Shown here piece after piece: positions 7,207 through 15,170 of a stretch of DNA of 64,000 nt (positions are counted from its first letter, which is position 1; every line of letters begins with the position of its first letter). Source of the DNA: Streptomyces coelicoflavus (lineage in GTDB: Bacteria > Actinomycetota > Actinomycetes > Streptomycetales > Streptomycetaceae). The notes beneath the pieces are model-generated. The model was not told the origin of the DNA. It did no database searches and saw only the letters and a program-made list of their open reading frames with translations. The stretch is taken from NCBI RefSeq assembly GCF_003112555.1, contig NZ_BEWB01000008.1, positions 434,001 through 498,000 of the forward strand, given 5' to 3'. The translations under genes were made by a program, and so were the position numbers.

Positions 7207-9012
7207 ATGGCCACTCCCCTGTCCGACACCCCCCTGTCCCCGCTCCGGACCGTCGCCGTCGTCGGCCTCGGCACCATGGGCACCGGCATCGCCGAGGTCC
7301 TGGCCGGGGCCGGCCGCGACGTCGTCGGCATCGACGTCAGCGAGGCGCAGGCCGTCAAGGCGGTCGCCGCGCTGGAGTCCTCCACCGCCCGTGCCGTCGA
7401 GCGCGGCCGCCTGACCGAACAGGAGCGCGGCGCCGCCCTGGCCCGCGTCCGTACCTCCACCGACCTGCGGGCGGCCGCCGACGCCGACCTGGTGATCGAG
7501 GTGGTCCCGGAGTCGTACGAGATCAAGCAGCGGGTCTTCCGGGAGCTGGACGGGATCGTGCGCCCGGAGGCGATCCTGGCGACCGGCACCAACGCTCTGT
7601 CCGTCACGCGCCTGGCCGCGGACTCGGCCCGCCCGGAGCGGGTGCTCGGACTGCACTTCTTCAACCCGGCGCCGGCGATGAGACTGGTCGAGGTCGTCTC
7701 CTCGGTGCTGACGGCGCCCGCCGCCGTCACGGCCGTCACCGACCTCGCCCTCGACCTGGGCAAGGAGCCGGTCGCGGTCGGGGACCGGCCCGGTTTCGTC
7801 GCGGACGGGCTGCTGTTCGGCTACCTCAACCAGGCCGCCGCGATGTACGAGGCGAACTACGCCTCCCGCGAGGACATCGACGCCGCGATGCGGCTCGGCT
7901 GCGGTCTGCCGATGGGGCCGCTGGCGCTGCTCGACCTGGTGGGCGTGGACACCGCGCGCACGGTCCTGGAGGCCATGTACGCCGCGTCCCGGGACCGTCT
8001 GCACGCCCCGGCGCCGATCCTCAGGCAGCTCAGCGAGGCGGGCCTGACGGGGCGCAAGGCGGGGCGCGGCTTCTACACCTACGAGGCGCCCGGCAGCGCG
8101 GTCGTCGTGCCGGACGCGCTGACCCCGGGCACGGGCGGAGCCCCGGTCGCCGGGCGGACGGTCCGCGCGGTCGGTGTGGCCGGTTCGGGAACCATGGCGT
8201 CCGGCATCGCGGAGGTGTTCGCCAAGGCCGGGTACGAGGTGGTGCTGGCCGCCCGCAGCGCGGAGAAGGCGCAGACGGCCAAGGCCCGGATCGGGAAGTC
8301 CCTGTCCCGGTCGGTCGACAAGGGACGCATGACCGCGGAGGCCGCCGCGCAGACGCTGGAGCTGATCACCCCGACGGGCAGCTACGACGACTTCGCCGAC
8401 GTCGACCTGGCCGTGGAGGCCGTCGCCGAGGACCTGGAGGTCAAGCGGCAGCTGTTTGGCACGCTGGACAAGGTCTGCAAGCCCGGCGCGGTGCTGGCCA
8501 CGACCACGTCCTCGCTGCCGGTGGTCGCCTGCGCCCGTGCCACCTCGCGCCCGCAGGACGTGATCGGCATGCACTTCTTCAACCCGGCGCCGGCGATGAA
8601 GCTGGTCGAGGTGGTCCGCACGGTGCTGACCGCCGACGACGTGCACGCCACCGTCCACGAGGTCTGCGCCAAGGTGCGCAAGCACGCCGTGGACTGCGGC
8701 GACCGGGCCGGGTTCGTCGTGAACGCGCTGCTGTTCCCGTACCTCAACAACGCGGTCAAGATGGTGCAGGAGCACTACGCGACCCTCGACGACATCGACG
8801 CCGCGATGAAGCTCGGCGGCGGCTACCCGATGGGCCCCTTCGAACTGCTCGACGTGGTCGGACTCGACGTGTCGCTGGCCATCGAGAAGGTCCTGCACCG
8901 GGAGTTCCGCGACCCGGGACTCGCCCCCGCACCGCTGCTCGAGCACCTGGTGGCCGCGGGCTGCCTCGGCCGCAAGACGGGCCGCGGCTTCCGCGAGCAT
9001 GCCCGCCGCTGA
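7207..9012 (+). CDS. double-length 3-hydroxyacyl-CoA (3-hydroxybutyryl-CoA) dehydrogenase
   Basis: A 601-residue protein made of two full NAD-dependent 3-hydroxyacyl-CoA dehydrogenase units in tandem. Each unit has a Rossmann loop (VVGLGTMGTGIAEVLAGAG near residue 18; VAGSGTMASGIAEVFAKAG near 326), the catalytic His motif LHFFNPAPAMRL / MHFFNPAPAMKL, and a C-terminal helical domain (GCGLPMGPLALLD / GGGYPMGPFELLD). Ordinary single-unit enzymes are about 285-300 residues. It interconverts acetoacetyl-CoA and 3-hydroxybutyryl-CoA, feeding crotonyl-CoA to Ccr downstream. The ATG follows CTGGAGT. Confidence 0.92.
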   Translation: MATPLSDTPLSPLRTVAVVGLGTMGTGIAEVLAGAGRDVVGIDVSEAQAVKAVAALESSTARAVERGRLTEQERGAALARVRTSTDLRAAADADLVIEVVPESYEIKQRVFRELDGIVRPEAILATGTNALSVTRLAADSARPERVLGLHFFNPAPAMRLVEVVSSVLTAPAAVTAVTDLALDLGKEPVAVGDRPGFVADGLLFGYLNQAAAMYEANYASREDIDAAMRLGCGLPMGPLALLDLVGVDTARTVLEAMYAASRDRLHAPAPILRQLSEAGLTGRKAGRGFYTYEAPGSAVVVPDALTPGTGGAPVAGRTVRAVGVAGSGTMASGIAEVFAKAGYEVVLAARSAEKAQTAKARIGKSLSRSVDKGRMTAEAAAQTLELITPTGSYDDFADVDLAVEAVAEDLEVKRQLFGTLDKVCKPGAVLATTTSSLPVVACARATSRPQDVIGMHFFNPAPAMKLVEVVRTVLTADDVHATVHEVCAKVRKHAVDCGDRAGFVVNALLFPYLNNAVKMVQEHYATLDDIDAAMKLGGGYPMGPFELLDVVGLDVSLAIEKVLHREFRDPGLAPAPLLEHLVAAGCLGRKTGRGFREHARR

Positions 9013-9075
9013 ACGGCCGGGCGACTGGTTCAGGTCCGAGGAGGACTGGGGAGGACTGCTCGATCCGGCCGGCTG

Positions 9076-9100
9076 TCCCCCGCCCCGCGAGGGCGGGGGA
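9076..9100. terminator. stem-loop after the dehydrogenase gene
   Basis: TCCCCCGCCC and GGGCGGGGGA form a perfect 10-bp stem with a 5-nt loop. There is no T-run, as is common for Streptomyces terminators. Confidence 0.5.
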
Positions 9101-9148
9101 ATCCCCGGTCACGCGCATGATTGCGCCCACATGCAGTACGTTCGGGTC

Positions 9149-9964
9149 ATGTCCCAGCCCGCCAAGTCCTCACGTACCTCAGCCACGTCCGACGCTCCGG
9201 AGAGCACGGCCGGCAGCCGGGCCGCCGCCCAGCGGCTCAAAATGCGCCGGGAACTGGCGGCGGCGGCGATGGAGCTGTTCGCGACCAAGGGGTACGAGGC
9301 GACCACCGTCGACGAGATCGCGGCCCGCGCCGGGGTCGCCCGCCGCACCTTCTTCCGCCACTTCCGCTCCAAGGAAGAGGCGATCTTCCCGGACCACGAC
9401 GACACCCTGGTGCGCGCCGAGGCGGTCCTCAACGCGGCGCCCGCGCACGAGCACCCGCTCGACACGGTGTGCCGCGGCATCAAGGAAGTCATGAAGATGT
9501 ACGCGGCCCGGCCGGAGATCTCGGTCGCCCGCTACAAGCTGACGCGCGAGGTGCCCACCCTGCGCGAGGCGGAGATCGCGTCGGTGGCCCGTTACGAGCG
9601 CCTGTTCACCCGCTACCTGCTCGGCCACTTCGACGAGCACGCGCACGACGACGACGCCAACGACGACCCGCTGCTCGCGGAGGTCGCCGCGTCCGCCGTG
9701 GTCACCGCGCACAACCACGTGCTGCGGCGCTGGCTGCGGGCCGACGGGCAGGGCGACGTGGAGGCCGAGCTGGACCACGCCTTCGCGATCGTGCGGAAGA
9801 CCTTCGGCACCGGCATCGGGGCGGGGCGCGGCACCGCCTCCACCGCACAGCCGGCGGCCTCCTCGGCCTCCGTGCGGGGCGAGGTGCTCGTGACGGTGGC
9901 GCGCACCGACGCGCCGCTGCACGAGGTCATGCGCACCATCGAGCAGGCGCTCAAGGAGCGCTGA
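9149..9964 (+). CDS. TetR family transcriptional regulator
   Basis: A 271-residue one-component regulator. Its N-terminal helix-turn-helix is clear (ELFATKGYEATTVDEIAARAGVARRTFFRHF, about residues 45-75 by position). The C-terminal ligand domain is divergent, as usual for TetR, and contains an acidic His/Asp run (DEHAHDDDANDD). I chose ATG 9149; ATG 9131 is an in-frame alternative. It lies between the dehydrogenase and ccr genes, and a strong terminator separates it from ccr. It is the prime candidate to bind the dyads in this cluster. Confidence 0.9.
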   Translation: MSQPAKSSRTSATSDAPESTAGSRAAAQRLKMRRELAAAAMELFATKGYEATTVDEIAARAGVARRTFFRHFRSKEEAIFPDHDDTLVRAEAVLNAAPAHEHPLDTVCRGIKEVMKMYAARPEISVARYKLTREVPTLREAEIASVARYERLFTRYLLGHFDEHAHDDDANDDPLLAEVAASAVVTAHNHVLRRWLRADGQGDVEAELDHAFAIVRKTFGTGIGAGRGTASTAQPAASSASVRGEVLVTVARTDAPLHEVMRTIEQALKER

Positions 9965-10007
9965 CCGCTCTTTCCACCGCCTTTCCACGCTGTTCCGCTC
10001 TGTGACG

Positions 10008-10034
10008 ACGGCCACCCACCGGGTGGCCGTTTTT
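10008..10034 (+). terminator. rho-independent terminator
   Basis: ACGGCCACCC and GGGTGGCCGT form a perfect 10-bp stem with a 3-nt loop, followed by a T5 run. It ends the TetR transcript and insulates ccr. Confidence 0.9.
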
Positions 10035-10141
10035 GCATGTCGGTGCCCCTTTTTCACCCCTGGCGGGAGATGATTCGATCGATCATCGCTCATCTGATCC
10101 GTAAAGATTTCATCTGAGAAGAGTTTCTGGCACTCAGTGCC

Positions 10142-10170
10142 TTGCGAGGTGACACGCGGTGTCATACGTT
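10142..10170 (+). promoter_or_regulatory. ccr promoter with a dyad filling the spacer
   Basis: A -35 TTGCGA and a -10 TACGTT are separated by exactly 17 bp. The perfect inverted repeat TGACAC-GCG-GTGTCA (10150-10164) occupies that spacer. A further 19-nt near-palindrome, GATGATTCGATCGATCATC, lies upstream at 10069-10087. A repressor (TetR type) or a spacer-distorting activator would fit this layout. The 5' leader to the ccr GTG is about 135 nt. Confidence 0.6.
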
Positions 10171-10309
10171 GAAGGTGTTCGGGCTGTCCCCGCACCTCAT
10201 CCCCTGCGCGCCCGAACGCCTGCGTCACAGGCACACACCCTCACCTCAGCAGCACCGACGTACCCCTCAGCGCCCCTCCCTCAGGGCGCTCACCGCCGGA
10301 GGCAACACC

Positions 10310-11653
10310 GTGACCGTGAAGGACATCCTGGACGCGATCCAGTCGCCCGACTCCACGAAGGCCGACATCGCCGCTCTGCCGCTCCCCGAGTCGTACCGCG
10401 CGATCACCGTCCACAAGGACGAGACGGAGATGTTCGCGGGCCTCGAGACCCGGGACAAGGACCCCCGCAAGTCGATCCACCTGGACGAGGTGCCGCTGCC
10501 CGAGCTGGGCCCGGGCGAGGCCCTGGTGGCCGTCATGGCCTCCTCGGTCAACTACAACTCGGTGTGGACCTCGATCTTCGAGCCGCTGTCCACCTTCGGG
10601 TTCCTGGAGCGCTACGGCCGGGTCAGCGAGCTCACCAAGCGCCACGACCTGCCGTACCACATCATCGGCTCCGACCTGGCCGGCGTCGTCCTGCGCACCG
10701 GCCCCGGCGTCAACGCCTGGCAGGCGGGCGACGAGGTCGTCGCGCACTGCCTCTCCGTCGAGCTGGAGTCCTCCGACGGCCATAACGACACGATGCTCGA
10801 CCCCGAGCAGCGCATCTGGGGCTTCGAGACCAACTTCGGCGGTCTCGCCGAGGTCGCGCTGGTCAAGTCCAACCAGCTGATGCCGAAGCCGGACCACCTC
10901 AGCTGGGAGGAGGCCGCGGCTCCCGGCCTGGTCAACTCCACCGCGTACCGCCAGCTCGTCTCCCGCAACGGCGCCGGTATGAAGCAGGGCGACAACGTGC
11001 TCATCTGGGGCGCCAGCGGCGGACTCGGCTCCTACGCCACCCAGTTCGCCCTCGCCGGCGGCGCCAACCCGATCTGCGTCGTCTCCAGCGAGCAGAAGGC
11101 GGACATCTGCCGTTCGATGGGCGCCGACGCGATCATCGACCGCAACGCCGAGGGCTACAAGTTCTGGAAGGACGAGCACACCCAGGACCCCAAGGAGTGG
11201 AAGCGCTTCGGCAAGCGCATCCGCGAACTCACCGGCGGCGAGGACATCGACATCGTCTTCGAGCACCCCGGCCGCGAGACCTTCGGCGCCTCCGTCTTCG
11301 TCACCCGCAAGGGCGGCACCATCACCACCTGCGCCTCGACCTCGGGCTACATGCACGAGTACGACAACCGCTACCTGTGGATGTCCCTGAAGCGCATCAT
11401 CGGCTCCCACTTCGCCAACTACCGCGAGGCCTGGGAGGCCAACCGCCTCATCGCCAAGGGCAAGATCCACCCCACGCTCTCCAAGGTGTACTCCCTCGAG
11501 GACACCGGCCAGGCCGCCTACGACGTCCACCGCAACCTGCACCAGGGCAAGGTCGGCGTGCTGTGCCTGGCGCCCGAGGAGGGCCTGGGCGTGCGCGACC
11601 ACGAGAAGCGCGCGCAGCACCTCGACGCCATCAACCGCTTCCGGAACATCTGA
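10310..11653 (+). CDS. ccr: crotonyl-CoA carboxylase/reductase
   Basis: A 447-residue medium-chain dehydrogenase/reductase that reductively carboxylates crotonyl-CoA with NADPH and CO2 to (2S)-ethylmalonyl-CoA, the key step of the ethylmalonyl-CoA pathway and a source of polyketide extender units. The NADPH loop is WGASGGLGSYATQFA (near residue 233). The CO2-pocket residues known from the Kitasatospora enzyme are all recognisable: Asn81 (SSVNYN), Phe172-Glu173 (WGFETN) and His367 (SHFANYREAW). The GTG start is preceded by GGAGG at 7 nt. The length is exactly that usual for the family. Confidence 0.97.
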   Translation: MTVKDILDAIQSPDSTKADIAALPLPESYRAITVHKDETEMFAGLETRDKDPRKSIHLDEVPLPELGPGEALVAVMASSVNYNSVWTSIFEPLSTFGFLERYGRVSELTKRHDLPYHIIGSDLAGVVLRTGPGVNAWQAGDEVVAHCLSVELESSDGHNDTMLDPEQRIWGFETNFGGLAEVALVKSNQLMPKPDHLSWEEAAAPGLVNSTAYRQLVSRNGAGMKQGDNVLIWGASGGLGSYATQFALAGGANPICVVSSEQKADICRSMGADAIIDRNAEGYKFWKDEHTQDPKEWKRFGKRIRELTGGEDIDIVFEHPGRETFGASVFVTRKGGTITTCASTSGYMHEYDNRYLWMSLKRIIGSHFANYREAWEANRLIAKGKIHPTLSKVYSLEDTGQAAYDVHRNLHQGKVGVLCLAPEEGLGVRDHEKRAQHLDAINRFRNI

Positions 11654-11663
11654 GGAGCGCCAC

Positions 11664-13691
11664 GTGACTGAGCGTCAGAAGGACCGGCCGTGGCTCATGC
11701 GCACCTACGCCGGTCACTCCACGGCCGAGGCGTCCAACGAGCTGTACCGGCGCAACCTCGCCAAGGGGCAGACGGGTCTGTCGGTCGCGTTCGACCTGCC
11801 GACCCAGACCGGGTACGACTCCGACCACGTCCTCGCCCGCGGCGAGGTCGGCCGGGTCGGCGTGCCGGTCGCGCACCTCGGTGACATGCGCCGGCTGTTC
11901 CAGGACATCCCGCTGGAGCAGATGAACACCTCGATGACCATCAACGCCACGGCCATGTGGTTGCTGGCGCTCTACCAGGTCGTCGCGGAGGAGCAGGGCG
12001 CGGACATCACCAAGCTCCAGGGCACGACCCAGAACGACATCGTCAAGGAGTACCTGTCCCGGGGGACGCACGTCTTCCCGCCGGGCCCGTCCCTGCGCCT
12101 GACGACGGACATGATCGCGTACACGGTCTCCCACCTGCCCAAGTGGAACCCGATCAACATCTGCAGCTACCACCTCCAGGAGGCGGGCGCCACGCCGGTG
12201 CAGGAGATCGCGTACGCGATGTCCACCGCGATCGCCGTCCTCGACGCGGTGCGCGACAGCGGTCAGGTGCCGCAGGAGCGCATGGGCGACGTGGTCGGCC
12301 GCATCTCCTTCTTCGTGAACGCGGGCGTGCGTTTCGTCGAGGAGATGTGCAAGATGCGCGCCTTCGGCCGCATCTGGGACCGCGTCACCCGCGAGCGCTA
12401 CGGCATCGAGAACCCGAAGCACCGCCGCTTCCGCTACGGCGTCCAGGTCAACTCCCTGGGCCTGACCGAGGCGCAGCCGGAGAACAACGTCCAGCGGATC
12501 GTGCTCGAGATGCTGGCGGTCACCCTCTCCAAGGACGCACGCGCGCGTGCCGTGCAGTTGCCGGCCTGGAACGAGGCGCTGGGCCTGCCGCGCCCCTGGG
12601 ACCAGCAGTGGTCGCTGCGCATCCAGCAGGTGCTGGCCCACGAGAGCGACCTGCTGGAGTACGAGGACCTCTTCGAGGGCTCGAAGGTGGTCGGGGCGAA
12701 GGTCGACGAGCTGGTCGAGGCGGCGTTCGCGGAGATCGACCGCATCCAGGAGATGGGCGGCGCGATGGCCGCCGTGGAGTCCGGCTACCTCAAGTCACAG
12801 CTGGTCGCCTCGCACGCCGAGCGCCGGGCCCGGATCGAGTCCGGCGAGGAGAAGATCATCGGTGTCAACGCCTTCGAGGGCACCGAGCCCAACCCGCTGA
12901 CCGCCGACCTGGACACCGCGATCCAGACGGTCGACCCGGCGGTGGAGGCCCGCGTCATCGCCTCGCTGCAGAACTGGCGCGACACCCGCTACCAGCCGCC
13001 CTTCAACCACCCGCGCCCCTGCAAGGCGCTGGAGAAGCTCAAGGAGGCCGCGCGCGGCACCGGGAACCTCATGGAGGCCACCCTGGAGTGCGCCCGGGCC
13101 GGCGCCACCACCGGCGAGTGGGCGGGGGCGCTGCGCGAGGTGTTCGGCGAGTTCCGCGCGCCGACCGGCGTGTCCTCGGCGCCGGTCGCGGTCACCGCCG
13201 AGGAGGGCTCGGCCCTGTCCGAGGTGCGCCGCAAGGTGGAGCTGACGGCCAAGGAGATGGAGGTCGGCAAGCTCCGCTTCCTGGTCGGCAAGCCCGGCCT
13301 GGACGGCCACTCCAACGGCGCCGAGCAGATCGCCGTGCGGGCCCGCGACGCCGGGTTCGAGGTGGTCTACCAGGGCATCAGGCTCACCCCCGAGCAGATC
13401 GTGGACGCCGCCCTCGCGGAGGACGTGCACGCGGTGGGCCTGTCCATCCTGTCCGGCTCGCACGCCCAGCTCGTGCCGGACGTACTCGAACGGCTCCGTG
13501 TGGCCGGTGCCACAGACATCCCGGTGATCGCCGGTGGCATCATCCCGAACGGTGACGCCGAGGAACTGCGGGCCGCGGGAGTGGCCGCGGTCTTCACCCC
13601 GAAGGACTTCGACATCACCGGCATCATCGGCCGGATCGTCGACGAGATCCGGTACGCGAACAAGCTCGACCCCCTGGAGGTCCCCGCATGA
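11664..13691 (+). CDS. ecm: B12-dependent acyl-CoA mutase, ethylmalonyl-CoA mutase type
   Basis: A 675-residue cobalamin-dependent mutase (MeaA-like) that converts ethylmalonyl-CoA to methylsuccinyl-CoA. The N-terminal TIM barrel has RTYAGHSTAEASNELYRRNL and QGTTQNDIVKEYLSRGT. The C-terminal B12 domain shows Asp547-Gly-His549 (GLDGHSNGAEQ; His is the lower cobalt ligand), then SILSGSH and GGIIPNGD. It starts with GTG after GAGGAGCG, 10 bp after ccr, and overlaps the next gene by four bases. Gene context makes ethylmalonyl-CoA more likely than methylmalonyl-CoA as the substrate. Confidence 0.94.
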   Translation: MTERQKDRPWLMRTYAGHSTAEASNELYRRNLAKGQTGLSVAFDLPTQTGYDSDHVLARGEVGRVGVPVAHLGDMRRLFQDIPLEQMNTSMTINATAMWLLALYQVVAEEQGADITKLQGTTQNDIVKEYLSRGTHVFPPGPSLRLTTDMIAYTVSHLPKWNPINICSYHLQEAGATPVQEIAYAMSTAIAVLDAVRDSGQVPQERMGDVVGRISFFVNAGVRFVEEMCKMRAFGRIWDRVTRERYGIENPKHRRFRYGVQVNSLGLTEAQPENNVQRIVLEMLAVTLSKDARARAVQLPAWNEALGLPRPWDQQWSLRIQQVLAHESDLLEYEDLFEGSKVVGAKVDELVEAAFAEIDRIQEMGGAMAAVESGYLKSQLVASHAERRARIESGEEKIIGVNAFEGTEPNPLTADLDTAIQTVDPAVEARVIASLQNWRDTRYQPPFNHPRPCKALEKLKEAARGTGNLMEATLECARAGATTGEWAGALREVFGEFRAPTGVSSAPVAVTAEEGSALSEVRRKVELTAKEMEVGKLRFLVGKPGLDGHSNGAEQIAVRARDAGFEVVYQGIRLTPEQIVDAALAEDVHAVGLSILSGSHAQLVPDVLERLRVAGATDIPVIAGGIIPNGDAEELRAAGVAAVFTPKDFDITGIIGRIVDEIRYANKLDPLEVPA

Positions 13692-14650
13692 CCACGGTCA
13701 ACCGTCTTCGCCCCCGGCGCTCCTGCCTGGCGGTCCCGGGAAGCAACCCCCGCTTCCTGGAGAAGGCCCAGGGCCTCCCCGCCGACCAGGTCTTCCTCGA
13801 CCTGGAGGACGCCTGCGCGCCGCTCGCCAAGCCGGAGGCCCGGCACACCATCGTCAAGTTCCTCAACGAGGGCGACTGGACCGGCAAGACCCGCGTCGTG
13901 CGCGTCAACGACTGGACGACCGAGTGGACGTACCGGGACGTCGTGACGGTGGTGGAGGGCGCCGGCCCGAACCTGGACTGCATCATGCTGCCGAAGGTCC
14001 AGGACGCCCAGCAGGTCGTCGCCCTGGACCTCCTGCTCACCCAGATCGAGAAGACGATGGGCTTCGAGGTCGGGCGCATCGGCATCGAGGCGCAGATCGA
14101 GAACGCGCAGGGTCTCAACAACGTCAACGAGATCGCCCAGGCGAGCCCGCGCGTGGAGACCATCATCTTCGGCCCGGCCGACTTCATGGCGTCCATCAAC
14201 ATGAAGTCCCTGGTCGTGGGCGAGCAGCCGCCCGGCTACCCGGCGGACGCCTACCACTTCATCCTGATGAAGATCCTCATGGCCGCCCGCGCCAACAACC
14301 TCCAGGCGATCGACGGCCCCTACCTCCAGATCCGCAACGTGGACGGCTACCGCGAGGTCGCCCAGCGCGCCGCCGCCCTCGGTTTCGACGGCAAGTGGGT
14401 GCTGCACCCGGGCCAGGTCGAGGCGTCCAACGAGATCTTCTCGCCCTCCCAGGAGGACTACGACCACGCCGAGCTGATCCTGGACGCGTACGACTACTAC
14501 ACGTCCGAGGCGGGCGGCAAGAAGGGCTCGGCGATGCTCGGCGACGAGATGATCGACGAGGCCAGCCGCAAGATGGCGCTGGTCGTCTCCGGCAAGGGGC
14601 GTGCGGCCGGCATGCGGCGCACCAGCAAGTTCGAGATCCCGGAGGGCTGA
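13688..14650 (+). CDS. mcl: HpcH/HpaI-CitE family lyase, malyl/methylmalyl-CoA lyase type
   Basis: A 320-residue Mg-dependent C-C lyase. In this pathway it cleaves beta-methylmalyl-CoA to glyoxylate and propionyl-CoA, and related enzymes cleave malyl-CoA. Family motifs visible are RSCLAVPGSNPRFLEKA (CoA and substrate binding), DLEDACAP (acidic metal ligands), and IEAQIENAQGL (catalytic Glu). The ATG overlaps the stop of the mutase (ATGA), showing translational coupling. Specificity is inferred from the cluster. Confidence 0.9.
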   Translation: MTTVNRLRPRRSCLAVPGSNPRFLEKAQGLPADQVFLDLEDACAPLAKPEARHTIVKFLNEGDWTGKTRVVRVNDWTTEWTYRDVVTVVEGAGPNLDCIMLPKVQDAQQVVALDLLLTQIEKTMGFEVGRIGIEAQIENAQGLNNVNEIAQASPRVETIIFGPADFMASINMKSLVVGEQPPGYPADAYHFILMKILMAARANNLQAIDGPYLQIRNVDGYREVAQRAAALGFDGKWVLHPGQVEASNEIFSPSQEDYDHAELILDAYDYYTSEAGGKKGSAMLGDEMIDEASRKMALVVSGKGRAAGMRRTSKFEIPEG

Positions 14651-14655
14651 GCGCC

Positions 14656-15168
14656 ATGCAGTTCGGACGCACCTACGAGGAGTTCGAGGTCGGGGCGACG
14701 TACAAGCACTGGCCGGGGAAGACGGTCACGGAGTACGACGACCACCTGTTCTGTCTGCTCACCATGAACCACCACCCGCTCCACATGGACGCCAACTACG
14801 CCGAGAAGACGACGGACTTCGGCAAGAACGTGGTGGTCGGCAACTACATCTACTCACTCCTGCTCGGCATGTCCGTCCCGGACGTCTCCGGCAAGGCGAT
14901 CGCCAACCTGGAGATCGAGTCGCTCAAGCACGTGGCGCCGACCTTCCACGGCGACACGGTCTACGGCCAGACGACCGTGCTCGACAAGTGGCCCTCCAAG
15001 TCGAAGAACGACCGCGGCATCGTGCACGTCGAGACCAAGGGCTACAAGCAGGACGGCACCCTGGTCTGCGTCTTCCGCCGCAAGGTGATGGTGCCGACCG
15101 AGACGTACACCAAGGAGCGCGGCGGCGAACAGCCCGGCCGGCCCGAGCTGAAGGAACAGGGGAAGTAG
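14656..15168 (+). CDS. mch: MaoC-like (R)-specific hydratase, mesaconyl-CoA hydratase type
   Basis: A 170-residue hot-dog-fold hydratase. It should hydrate mesaconyl-CoA to beta-methylmalyl-CoA, upstream of the lyase. The fold is evident from the central strand-helix segment with DDHLFCLLTMNHHPLHMDANYA (hydratase dyad region) and KHVAPTFHGDTVYGQTTV. Characterised proteobacterial mesaconyl-CoA hydratases are about twice this length; this is a single hot-dog unit and would have to dimerise. It follows the lyase stop by 5 bp. Confidence 0.85.
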   Translation: MQFGRTYEEFEVGATYKHWPGKTVTEYDDHLFCLLTMNHHPLHMDANYAEKTTDFGKNVVVGNYIYSLLLGMSVPDVSGKAIANLEIESLKHVAPTFHGDTVYGQTTVLDKWPSKSKNDRGIVHVETKGYKQDGTLVCVFRRKVMVPTETYTKERGGEQPGRPELKEQGK

Positions 15169-15170
15169 AG

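Noticed and set aside
7006..9000. Long minus-strand frame over the 3-hydroxyacyl-CoA dehydrogenase gene
   Set aside because: Shadow frame; composition (Arg/Gly/His/Asp-rich) lacks any domain, while the plus frame is complete.
10069..10087. Near-palindrome GATGATTCGATCGATCATC as a terminator
   Set aside because: Arms are AT-containing with no loop to speak of and no T-run; a true terminator lies just upstream at 10008-10034. It is more likely an operator or neutral.
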